From Chamaelirium japonicum (Eukaryota; Streptophyta; Magnoliopsida; Liliales; Melanthiaceae), in the NCBI GenBank assembly GCA_947650365.1, contig CANTAL010000142.1:434001-498000 (forward strand): DNA of 64,000 bases, written 5' to 3'. The position numbers and the translations under genes were made by a program. Shown here piece after piece: positions 11,580 to 19,754 of the stretch. Below the pieces are notes generated by a model, which saw only the letters and a list, made by a program, of their open reading frames with translations, did not search any database and was not told the DNA's origin. Every line of letters begins with the position of its first letter. Position 1 is the stretch's first letter.

Positions 11580-12535
11580 CGAGTGATCGGCAAAAAACCT
11601 TGGTTTTTTGCCAGATCCAGTAGAAATTTGACCGATCAGATAACTTTCGCCGATCGGACATGTTTGTCCGATCGGTGAAAAATATCCGGTCAAGGTTCGA
11701 ATGATCGGCAAAAAACCTTGGTTTTTTGCCAGATCCAGTAGAAATTTGACCGATCAGATAACTTTCGCCGATCGGACATGTTTGTCCGATCGGTGAAAAA
11801 TATCCGGTCAAGGTTCGAGTGATTCGGCAAAAAACCTTGGTTTTTTGCCAGATCCAGTAGAAATTTGACCGATCAGATAACTTTCGCCGATCGGACATGT
11901 TTGTCCGATCGGTGAAAAATATCCGGTCAAGGTTCGAATGATCGGCAAAAAACCTTGGTTTTTTGCCAGATCCAGTAGAAATTTGACCGATCAGATAACT
12001 TTCGCCGATCGGACATGTTTGTCCAATCGGTGAAAAATATCCGGTCAAGGTTCGAGTAATCGGCAAAAAACCTTGGTTTTTTGCCAGATCCAGTAGAAAT
12101 TTGACCGATCAGATAACTTTCGCCGATCGGACATGTTTGTCCGATCGGTGAAAAATATCCGGTCAAGGTTCGAGTGATCGGCAAAAAACCTTGGTTTTTT
12201 GCCAGATCCAGTAGAAATTTGACCGATCAGATAACTTTCGCCGATCGGACATGTTTGTCCGATCGGTGAAAAATATCCGGTCAAGGTTCGAATGATCGGC
12301 AAAAAACCTTGGTTTTTTGCCAGATCCAGTAGAAATTTGACCGATCAGATAACTTTCGCCGATCGGACATGTTTGTCCGATCGGTGAAAAATATCCGGTC
12401 AAGGTTCGAGTGATCGGCAAAAAACCTTGGTTTTTTGCCAGATCCAGTAGAAATTTGACCGATCAGATAACTTTCGCCGATCGGACATGTTTGTCCGATC
12501 GGTGAAGAAATATCCGGTCAAGGTAAAGTTCGAAC
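11580..12535. repeat. 118-bp tandem repeat array, eight copies (element A)
   Basis: The unit is 118 bp (example 12176-12293; one copy is 119 bp). Copies are nearly identical, which points to recent amplification. Each has two perfect dyads: arms GGCAAAAAACC around a 2-nt loop (12180-12203) and arms CCGATCGGACA around a 4-nt loop (12241-12266). Long open frames repeat every 118 bp on the minus strand; 118 is not a multiple of three and I see no protein family, so I reject them as genes. Tandem repeats between pol and the 3' LTR are common in Tat-type elements. Confidence 0.92.
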
Positions 12536-12973
12536 CTGCCCTTCAGAGAAAGTTTGCTGCTTTGTTCTTCGATATTGTGGCAGAGTTTTGAACATTGATG
12601 GAGCTTGATTCTTCTTGTTTTGAATCCTTGGTTGGCTTGATGGTTGCTTTGAACCGGCGGTCCGGTTTACCTAGACCGGTGGCTTGATTAGACCGTTGGT
12701 TCATGCGGACCGGTAGGTCCGACGTTTCGCCTGGTCGCGACTGTTCGCCTGGTTTTGCGCTTGCTACGGATGGATGCCACGTGTACCTACAAAAACACGC
12801 GATTTGATATGGTGAAGACACGTGTCTTCTCGATTTGCGCACCTGTTTCACCCTGGGTACAAAAAGCTTTCACCGGCTGTCATTTTGCCTCACGCTTCCA
12901 AAATTTTTCGAAGTCCAGACTCTTGCTCTCTTGATTTCTGCTCTCTGTTCTCTGCGCTTGTCTGATCGGTGAA
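12536..12973 (+). promoter_or_regulatory. Upstream region of the antisense gene (aORF) of element A
   Basis: This stretch separates the dyad array from the aORF start codon. It has two G-boxes: CACGTG at 12778-12783 and CACGTG at 12819-12824, the latter inside the palindrome GACACGTGTC (12817-12826). The first sits in GATGCCACGTGT and its last base is about 190 bp upstream of the ATG. Element D keeps the same 12-mer at about the same distance. A promoter role is inference from conservation and position. I saw no convincing TATA box. Confidence 0.55.
12778..12783 (+). promoter_or_regulatory. Conserved G-box upstream of aORF (element A)
   Basis: CACGTG within GATGCCACGTGT, ending 190 bp before the aORF ATG at 12974. 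The same 12-mer precedes the aORF of D (G-box 61991-61996, minus strand) although most surrounding sequence has diverged. G-boxes are bound by plant bZIP and bHLH factors; which factor acts here cannot be read from sequence. Confidence 0.55.
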
Positions 12974-15732
12974 ATGGCTTCCTCGGGCAGTTCGAAGAAG
13001 TCCGGTACGACTCCCTCGAAGAGAAAGGGAAAGGAAATCGTCGAGGTCCAATCTCCTCCGAGGGGCCGTGGCAAAGGCAAGGCTGCTCTCGCTGAACTTG
13101 GCCAGCTTGGCAAAAGGCACCAAGGGGTTGGGTTTGCTTCGGCGCCATCAAGGCCAGAGTTCATCCCCAAGGTGAAGTTTGTTCTGGGCCCTCTCATGCC
13201 CCTGACAGAGGAGACGGAGTACATGTATAATGTAGGTAGCGAGCTCACGGATACGAAGAGAAAGAAGTGGCAAGCATTGCTCTCTTTCTTCACAGAAGGG
13301 AAGGGGGCGCAGCCTTCGCTCCCCAGCATTCAGACTGCATTCGGCATCGACAAGAAGACAGTCTTCACCAATTTTGCTAGCAAAGAGCAGGTCATGGGAA
13401 CTATAGTGACCGTTGGCCAACTCAACTGCGGTCTACGTCTGCCTCTGCCACCCTTCGCTGCCAGATTGCTGAATACTTCTGGCCTTTGCCCGGGGCAGGT
13501 CACTGGGAACGCATGGCGAATCATTTACGCCTTCTGCCGAGTGGAGTCAGATTTTCAAGAGGACTTGAGGGCCTGCTACTCCAGTATCCCGGTAGGAGAA
13601 CCTGCCCGGATCGAGCTTGGATATTTCTTCTTTCACTATCGATGGAGCTACAGGAAGGACAGCCCTTTCTATAATTTGACTGGAATATCTCCACTGCGCC
13701 CACTCACCGATACAGTCCCTTCGGACAAATTGTATACTGACTGGCCAATCTCTGTCTCCGGCGCGTGGACATCCATGTCAGTGCCAGACACCCCCCGAGA
13801 CAGCGTACACGACGCAGTTAAGATGTACAGCGCTGGAGGCATCTTCGCTTGGAGTTCTGAGAGGGCGGGAGCCATAGATAATTTGTTCCTCGAGCTGACC
13901 TGTGGAACCAGGTCGTGGAAACAGTTTTCTAACTGTCCTGTGAGATATGGCAAGGCCAATCTCCTCCACAGATCGAAGGATAGGTATGAGGACAACGAAG
14001 TCCTATACTCTGATTATGAAGAGGATCCCAGCTCGGGCAAGATCATCCGGAAGATTAGGGTCGAGAAGAAAATCTACAACGCGAGGCGCCGATTGCCCAC
14101 TATGGATGAGAAGTTGGTTATCCAAAGAGGCCCCGCGAAGAAGAAGCGAAAAACACTCGTCAAGCCTAAGGAAGATGAAGAAGAAGAAAAGAAGAAGAAC
14201 GAAGAGGAAGAAGAAAGGAAGAAAAATGAAGAAGAAGAAGAGACAGAGAATATCAGCCACGATATCAGTGGCAATGATGAAGACGAGGACGGGGACGGCG
14301 AGGATGATCCGTCTACTACCTCCTCCAATGGGAATGGTGAGAATGAAAACGGGGGTGGTGAGGAAGAAATTCCTCCCACCCCCACTGGTGGTGCAACAGG
14401 GGAGGATTCGATTCCAATTCCCATTGACGAGGTCAAAGCCCGTCAAATGGAAGAAGTGCTTGACATGGAAGGTGATGGCCCAAAAGCGGTTCCCACCTAC
14501 AAGTTCGACGAATTGAAGAAGCCGATGCGCTTCAAGATAAAGCTGTCGAAGAGTGCTGGGGTTGGAAGCAACCCCACGCCTCTGGATCAAATCCCCCCCG
14601 ACGCTCCTCGCATTGAGGGAGCAACAATGAGTGGGGGTGTAGAGGTTGAGCAACCCCCTCCCCCCTCTCACTCTCTGCTCAACGAGGTGGAGGCCATGCT
14701 GGCCGGGCTTATCCAGCCAGTCGGGTCGTAAGAAGAGAGAGCCTCACCTCCCAGGAATGCTTCCCCCCCTGCTAATTTGGAGAGGGGAAGTCGAGTGGGG
14801 GATGGGGCTCCTCAACCTCAACCAGCGCCAACCCCGACTCAGGAGAAATCAACTCCTAAGAGTGGCTCTGATCGTCGGAAAGGCAAAGAGCCGAAGGTCG
14901 AAACATCAGGTAATTGAACTTAACTTGTTTTGAATGTCTTGTTTCTGAAGTTCGAAAATAATCTAACACTTTGATTCCCTTTTGATTGCAGGTGCGCCTG
15001 CTGGATTGACTCCGACAATAAAAAACTTGGGTGACGTTGATATCAACCGCCCCACTGCTGCGATCAGAAAACAAATCAACCTTCCGAGTGCCACTTTGGA
15101 TGAAGCTTTTGATAGAATTAACCTGGTGGTAGGTGCATCTGTTTGATCGATCATTTGAATCGTATCTTTCTTCAGAATAATTCAACTCTTTTGTTCTTTT
15201 GCAGAATTCAGCACTTATGAATGTTGCAACCAAACTCTCCATGAGGGCGGGAGCAAAAGAAGCTGTAGATGAAATAAATCAGTTGACCGCGGAGAGAGAT
15301 GAGCTAAGAGATCTCCTGACTTCGAAGAAAGCTTCTCTCAAAACCAAGATTAAGGAACTTCGGGAGGGAAAGCTGGAGATCAAAGGGCTGAAGGATCGAT
15401 GTGAGGCACAGAGTCACGAACTCGAATCTTTGAAGACTCGACTCTCAAAGGTTGAGGATGTGTCCTGTGGCCGTACCATCGAGATCCAAGAGCTGAAGCA
15501 ACAACTTGCTACCCAGCACGCTGCCTTCGCTGCCAGAGAAGAGACTTCGAAGAAGGCACTGGAGCACGCGTTGTCTGAGTGCAAGGTTTACAAGGAGACA
15601 GCAGAGAAGGCGGCAGAAGCGCTCAGGACTCATGTAGCTAGCGTCCGATCCTCCAAGGCATCAGTGGCGAGTAAAGCTCGTCCTGGATCTGAAGGGGAGA
15701 AGTCGCATGCGAAGAGTGTGGCCAAGCCCTGA
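12974..15732 (+). CDS. aORF: three-exon gene antisense to element A
   Basis: I infer exons 12974-14909, 14992-15128 and 15205-15732 with GT-AG introns and phases that join in frame (866 codons plus the stop). Exon 1 encodes a Ser/Lys-rich basic start (MASSGSSKKS, KRKGK), then a folded region with KEQVMGTIVTVGQLN, LNTSGLCPGQ and NAWRIIYAFC (about residues 55-300), then a Lys/Glu run and an acidic tract (about 395-480). Exon 3 is charged and coiled-coil-like, ending KSVAKP. The family resembles antisense ORFs of Tat-type elements and plant 'putative gypsy-type transposon' proteins; function is unknown. Element D has the same exon layout, with exon 2 exactly 137 bp in both. An in-frame TAA at 14729-14731 (codon 586) interrupts exon 1, after which the frame stays open to the donor site. 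This copy may therefore give a 585-residue protein lacking the coiled coil. Transcription would converge on pol. Confidence 0.75.
14910..14991 (+). other. Intron 1 of aORF (82 bp, GT-AG)
   Basis: Donor G|GTAATT after codon base 1; acceptor TTTTGATTGCAG|GTGCGC. It is AT-rich with stops in frame. The homologous intron in D (59866-59788) is at the same codon position. The intron can survive retrotransposition because the genomic RNA is its complement and would not be spliced here. Confidence 0.75.
15129..15204 (+). other. Intron 2 of aORF (76 bp, GT-AG)
   Basis: Donor CTGGTG|GTAGGTGC in phase 0; acceptor TTCTTTTGCAG|AATTCAGC. D has the same phase and length (59650-59575) with donor GTTGTG|GTAAGTGC and acceptor TTTGCAG|AACTCAGC. 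Confidence 0.75.
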
Positions 15733-15949
15733 GACTTTTCTTCTTCTTTGTTGTTGTACTTGTAAATTTTTGAAATGTAACAGCTCCTTGTATCTGACAT
15801 ATTTTGATGATAATAGAAGGCATCTTTTTTGTATTTGAAACTTGCACTTCTTTTGAGTTGAACGTCTTTGAATGTTGAGTTCTGGAATGCTATTTGACAT
15901 GATTGAGTATTCATACATTTGAACATAATTTGAATACGCATATACTTGA
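15733..15949. other. aORF 3' flank, no further gene seen
   Basis: AT-rich sequence after the aORF stop codon. It probably includes the aORF 3' UTR. I see no other feature. Confidence 0.5.
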
Positions 15950-16240
15950 ATGTAAGGGGTTGAGTCGCTACTCAATCACCCAAACTTGTAACTTTGAAAA
16001 TTGAATTTGAATTCGAATAACATTTGAATGTAAGGGGTCGAGTCGCAACTCAGACTACCAAACCTGTTAGACGATATCGAATTGATTGAAATTGGATATT
16101 GAATTTCGAAGGTCAGTTTAACATTCGCTAGTAAGGGGTCGAGTCGCAACTCTAACACCCAAACATGTTAAGACTTGGTAACTTGAAAATGGTCAGTTTT
16201 TAACATTTGCTAGTAAGGGGTTGGGTCGCAACCCTAACAC
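15950..16240 (-). repeat. Hairpin repeats between pol and aORF (element A, four copies)
   Basis: Four degenerate tandem copies, 80-100 bp apart, each with a short hairpin followed in element sense by a CCCCTTAC-like stretch. Hairpins lie at 15960-15975 (TTGAGT/ACTCAA arms), 16040-16051 (GAGT/ACTC), 16141-16152 (GAGT/ACTC) and 16223-16234 (GGGT/ACCC). In element sense the loop is TGCG, or AGCG in the first copy. The repeats lie in the gap between convergent pol and aORF. Elements C and D have the same module at the same place. Confidence 0.8.
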
Positions 16241-16370
16241 CCAAACTTGTTAAAAGACCTGGTAATTTGAATATGGATAACTTGTAATTGCTTCAGAACT
16301 TGGATTGAAAATCAGAACACTTGTACACTTGAACATTTGAAAGAGAGCTTTATTCATCACAGAATATACA

Positions 16371-19300
16371 TTATGGATAGAACAACTTGAGGTGTCTAGA
16401 ATTCCAAGCTCGAGGCAATCTATCTCCTTCTGGTGTAATCAGTCTGTAAGAACCTTTGCCTCCAACTGACTCAATGATATATGGACCTTCCCAGTTGGGA
16501 GCAAGCTTTCCACTGCTGTGTTCTTTGGTATTGTAGAAAACTGCTCTGAGAGCTAAACTACCCACTGGGAATTGTCTCTTGTGGACTTTCTTGTCATAGG
16601 CTCTTTTGATCTTCTGTTGATATTTGGCCACACGAAGTGATGCTAGATCTCGTAGTTCTTCAGAGAAGTCTAGATCATTGATCCGAAGTTCTTCATTGAC
16701 TCCTTCTTCAACAGCTTTGGTCTTCACAGTACTAGATATGTTTTCTGTTGGGAGTACTGCCTCTGATCCATATGTTAGGCGAAAAGGCGAGAACCCAGTT
16801 GATCTTCTCGGAGTTGTGCGATACCCCCAAAGAACTTCAGGTAGGACTTGCTCCCACAATCCTTTCTTATCATTGAGTTTCTTCTTGAGTATACCAAGAA
16901 TAGCTCTGTTGGAGGCTTCTGCTTGGCCATTGCATTGAGGATATCTTGGAGTTGAATAGAATAGCTTGATACCATGGTTCAGACAGAACTCTCGAAACTT
17001 GTCGGAGTCAAACTGAGCTCCATTGTCTGCAACGAGAACTTGAGGTGTACCAAATCTTGAGAAGATGTTGTGCCGAATGAATTTGATCACTTCGTTATCA
17101 GTCTCTCGGAAGAGGGGCACAGCTTCAACCCATTTGGTGAAGTAATCTGTGGCCAGCAGTAGGTACTTCTTCTTGCTTGGAGTTGGAGGGAAAGGACCCA
17201 AGAAGTCTAAACCCCATTGATGGAAGGGCCAGGGACTTGATAATTGATGGAGTTCATCTGCAGGGAGATGAATAGCTCGAGCGTGCCGTTGACAAGGTTC
17301 GCACCTTTGAACGACTTGTTGAGCATCCCTTGCCATTGTTGGCCAGTAGTACCCTTGTAGCTTCGTCTTGTCTTCAAGGGATCTTCCTCCCGAATGATTT
17401 CCACAAGCTCCTGAGTGGATATCAATCAGGATTGCCTGTGCTTGTTCAGGACCAAGGCACTTGAGTAACATCCCGCTGTGAGATTTGAAATATAAATCTT
17501 CACCTTGTAAAGTGTAGCAAGGGAGCTTCCTTTGGAGCCTTCGGGCTTGATTTGGATCTTCTGGCATTTTGCCATGTTTGAAGAAGTCAAGAATTTGTCG
17601 TCTCCAATCTTCAAGCTGATCTCCACCCCCAGATCCTTCTGTAGTGGTAAGAATCTGTTGATCGGGGATGGTTTTGGGCACTTCTTGATAATCAATTTGT
17701 ATTTGCCTTCCTCCGAGTGAGTCTCCAAGAACTGAGGCAGCATTAGCTAAGGCATCTGCTTCTCGGTTCTCTGCTCTGGGGATTTGAATGAATTCAGCGC
17801 TAGTAAAATGTTGTTGAAGACGTCGTACTAAGGCCAAGTAGAGTTGCATTCTTTCTTCTCGAGCTGTGTACTCTCCATTGATTTGTCTTATGATCAATTG
17901 GGAGTCGCTGTATATGATGATTTGATCTACCCCCAGAGATTCTGCCATTTCGAGTCCGGAAATGAGTGCTTCATATTCAGCTTCGTTGTTGGTGGCATTA
18001 AACCCAAGGAGAGTGGCCTTCTGGAGATGATCAAGTTCGGGGGATATTAAGACTATCCCAGTTCCCGAACCGATCGAACTTGATGCTCCATCAGTATAAA
18101 GCTTCCAAGGAGGAGTTGCAGCAATAACTTCAAGACTTAGATCAATTTTCGTTGTAGGATTGATCGGAGGCTTATCCTCATCTTCCAAGCGCATATCGAC
18201 ATCTTCTTCCCAAGTGATGGGGTCTTCAACTGGAAAGTCAGCTAGAAAATCAGCAATTGCTTGACCTTTGATAGAAGTGCGAGATTCGAATTGAATCCCC
18301 AGAGCACTCATTTCGATCACCCATTTGGTCATTCGACCAGCTCGACCAGCTTTGTCAATGATATCTTTGAGTGAGTGTTCTGAAATGACAGTAATCTGGT
18401 GGGAGATGAAGTACGGTTGAAGACGACGCGATGCAGTGAGCAAGGCCAATATGACCTTCTCAGTTTTTGAGTAGCGAGTCTCAGCCGGAAGAAGAGTGTG
18501 GCTGATGTAGTAGACTGGATGTTCGATGCCTTCTCTTCTACTGACTAAGACCGCGCTGATTGCTTGATCGGTCACGGCAAGATAGAGCCACAAGTCTTCT
18601 TTTGGAAGTGGAGCAGTCAGGATAGGAGCTTGCACCAGATATTTCTTGATGCCTTGAAATGCCTCTTCACAGATTGGACTCCAGCCAGATGTATCCGCTT
18701 TTCGTAGTTTGTCGAAAAGTGGCTTGCACTTGTCTGAAGATTTTGAAATGAATCGATTGAGTGCTGCTAACCTTCCAGTGAGGCGTTGAACTTCTTTTCG
18801 ATTTGTAGGTGAAGGCATATCGATGATGGCTCGAATTTGATCGGGATTGGCTTCGATACCCCTCCTGGTCACAAGATGACCCAGGAATTTGCCAGATTGA
18901 ACTCCGAAAGCGCACTTGGCTGGATTGAGCTTCATTCGATACTTTCGGAGGACTTGGAAGGTTTCAGCCAGATCAGATAGATGTTTGCTCCGAACGGAAC
19001 TCTTGGTGAGGAGATCATCGACATAGACTTCGACGTTGCGACCAATCTGATCTTCGAACATTTTGGTGACCAGCCTTTGATAGGTGGAACCAGCATTTTT
19101 GAGGCCGAATGGCATGACATTGTAGCAATAAAGGCCTCGGCTAGTCACAAAACATGTCTTCTCTTGATCATCAGCGTGGAGTGGAATTTGATTGTATCCG
19201 GAATACCCATCCATGAAAGACAATAGCTCGTGGCCAGCAGTGGCGTCGACGAGTCTATCTATCCTTGGCATGGGAAAAGGATCTTTGGGGCAAGCCTTGT

Positions 19301-19751
19301 TGAGATTGGTAAAGTCGATGCAGACTCTGACTTTCCCATTCTTCTTTGGAACAGCTACTATATTAGAGATCCAAGTTGGATATTCTACTTCTCGGATGAA
19401 TCCGGCTGCGAGTAACTTGGTAATTTCTTCTTGAACAGCAACTTGTAGCTCTGGTCGAATGGTGCGAGGCTTTTGCTTGACGGGCTTCACCTCTTCTTTG
19501 ATCGCAAGTCGGTGACAAGCGTCATCTGGATTGATCCCAGGCATGTCTTCGAAGCACCATGCGAAGACGTCGATATTGGACTGGAGGAAGGATACAATGT
19601 CTTGCGCTTCTGCGTCGCTAAGACCGGTACCAATAAATGTTTGTTGAGGGAGATCTCCGCTGCCTATGTTGATCGGGATGATTTCTTCAATTGAAGGTGA
19701 TACTTCCCATTCGATTGGTGGAGGTTTGGTCAGCGGAATCTCCTTTGATTG
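16371..19751 (-). CDS. pol: Pol polyprotein of element A (RT, two RNase H, integrase)
   Basis: The frame opens directly after the gag-protease UAG, in the same frame, and runs 1126 codons to TAA at 16373-16371; the first internal Met is at 19544. In order, counted from the codon after UAG: RT at about 90-330 (FMDGYSGYNQI near 181, catalytic YVDD near 242). Next a Ty3-type RNase H at about 345-500, where SEHSLK replaces the usual acidic TDH-type motif, so it is probably degenerate. Then a second RNase H at about 545-670 with TDGASS, NNEAEYEA, YSDSQL and READAL supplying acidic residues. Integrase has an HHCC finger (HSGACGNHSGG...CEPCQRH, about 770-820) and D-D-E in LDFLGPF, VADNGAQFDS and GQAEASN. 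A chromatin-targeting-like C-terminus follows (WEGPYIIES). Two RNase H domains mark the Tat clade. No frameshift or stop is visible, so it is probably functional. Confidence 0.93.
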   Translation of the reverse strand, partial: QSKEIPLTKPPPIEWEVSPSIEEIIPINIGSGDLPQQTFIGTGLSDAEAQDIVSFLQSNIDVFAWCFEDMPGINPDDACHRLAIKEEVKPVKQKPRTIRPELQVAVQEEITKLLAAGFIREVEYPTWISNIVAVPKKNGKVRVCIDFTNLNKACPKDPFPMPRIDRLVDATAGHELLSFMDGYSGYNQIPLHADDQEKTCFVTSRGLYCYNVMPFGLKNAGSTYQRLVTKMFEDQIGRNVEVYVDDLLTKSSVRSKHLSDLAETFQVLRKYRMKLNPAKCAFGVQSGKFLGHLVTRRGIEANPDQIRAIIDMPSPTNRKEVQRLTGRLAALNRFISKSSDKCKPLFDKLRKADTSGWSPICEEAFQGIKKYLVQAPILTAPLPKEDLWLYLAVTDQAISAVLVSRREGIEHPVYYISHTLLPAETRYSKTEKVILALLTASRRLQPYFISHQITVISEHSLKDIIDKAGRAGRMTKWVIEMSALGIQFESRTSIKGQAIADFLADFPVEDPITWEEDVDMRLEDEDKPPINPTTKIDLSLEVIAATPPWKLYTDGASSSIGSGTGIVLISPELDHLQKATLLGFNATNNEAEYEALISGLEMAESLGVDQIIIYSDSQLIIRQINGEYTAREERMQLYLALVRRLQQHFTSAEFIQIPRAENREADALANAASVLGDSLGGRQIQIDYQEVPKTIPDQQILTTTEGSGGGDQLEDWRRQILDFFKHGKMPEDPNQARRLQRKLPCYTLQGEDLYFKSHSGMLLKCLGPEQAQAILIDIHSGACGNHSGGRSLEDKTKLQGYYWPTMARDAQQVVQRCEPCQRHARAIHLPADELHQLSSPWPFHQWGLDFLGPFPPTPSKKKYLLLATDYFTKWVEAVPLFRETDNEVIKFIRHNIFSRFGTPQVLVADNGAQFDSDKFREFCLNHGIKLFYSTPRYPQCNGQAEASNRAILGILKKKLNDKKGLWEQVLPEVLWGYRTTPRRSTGFSPFRLTYGSEAVLPTENISSTVKTKAVEEGVNEELRINDLDFSEELRDLASLRVAKYQQKIKRAYDKKVHKRQFPVGSLALRAVFYNTKEHSSGKLAPNWEGPYIIESVGGKGSYRLITPEGDRLPRAWNSRHLKLFYP

Positions 19752-19754
19752 CTA
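19746..19754 (-). promoter_or_regulatory. Gag-Pol leaky stop context UAG CAA UCA
   Basis: In element sense gag-protease ends AAA UAG CAA UCA AAG and the same frame continues into pol. The six bases after UAG match CARYYA, the context known to promote UAG readthrough in tobamoviruses. Element D has UAG CAA CCA at the homologous place (55038-55046), also a match. Readthrough would set the Gag to Gag-Pol ratio. The motif is seen; activity is inferred. Confidence 0.75.

Noticed and set aside
11454-12420. Series of 85- to 164-residue minus-strand open frames
   Set aside because: They recur every 118 bp in the tandem array; the unit is not a multiple of three and the products are only translations of dyads.
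14003-14671. Minus-strand frame with a Phe/Leu-rich stretch, membrane-like
   Set aside because: It is the reverse shadow of the Lys/Glu-rich coding tract of aORF; the conserved splice structure and protein similarity to D support the plus strand.
14729-14755. A 27-base intron (GTAAGA...CCCAG) that would remove the aORF stop
   Set aside because: Far below the usual minimum length for plant introns, and D has no matching sites.
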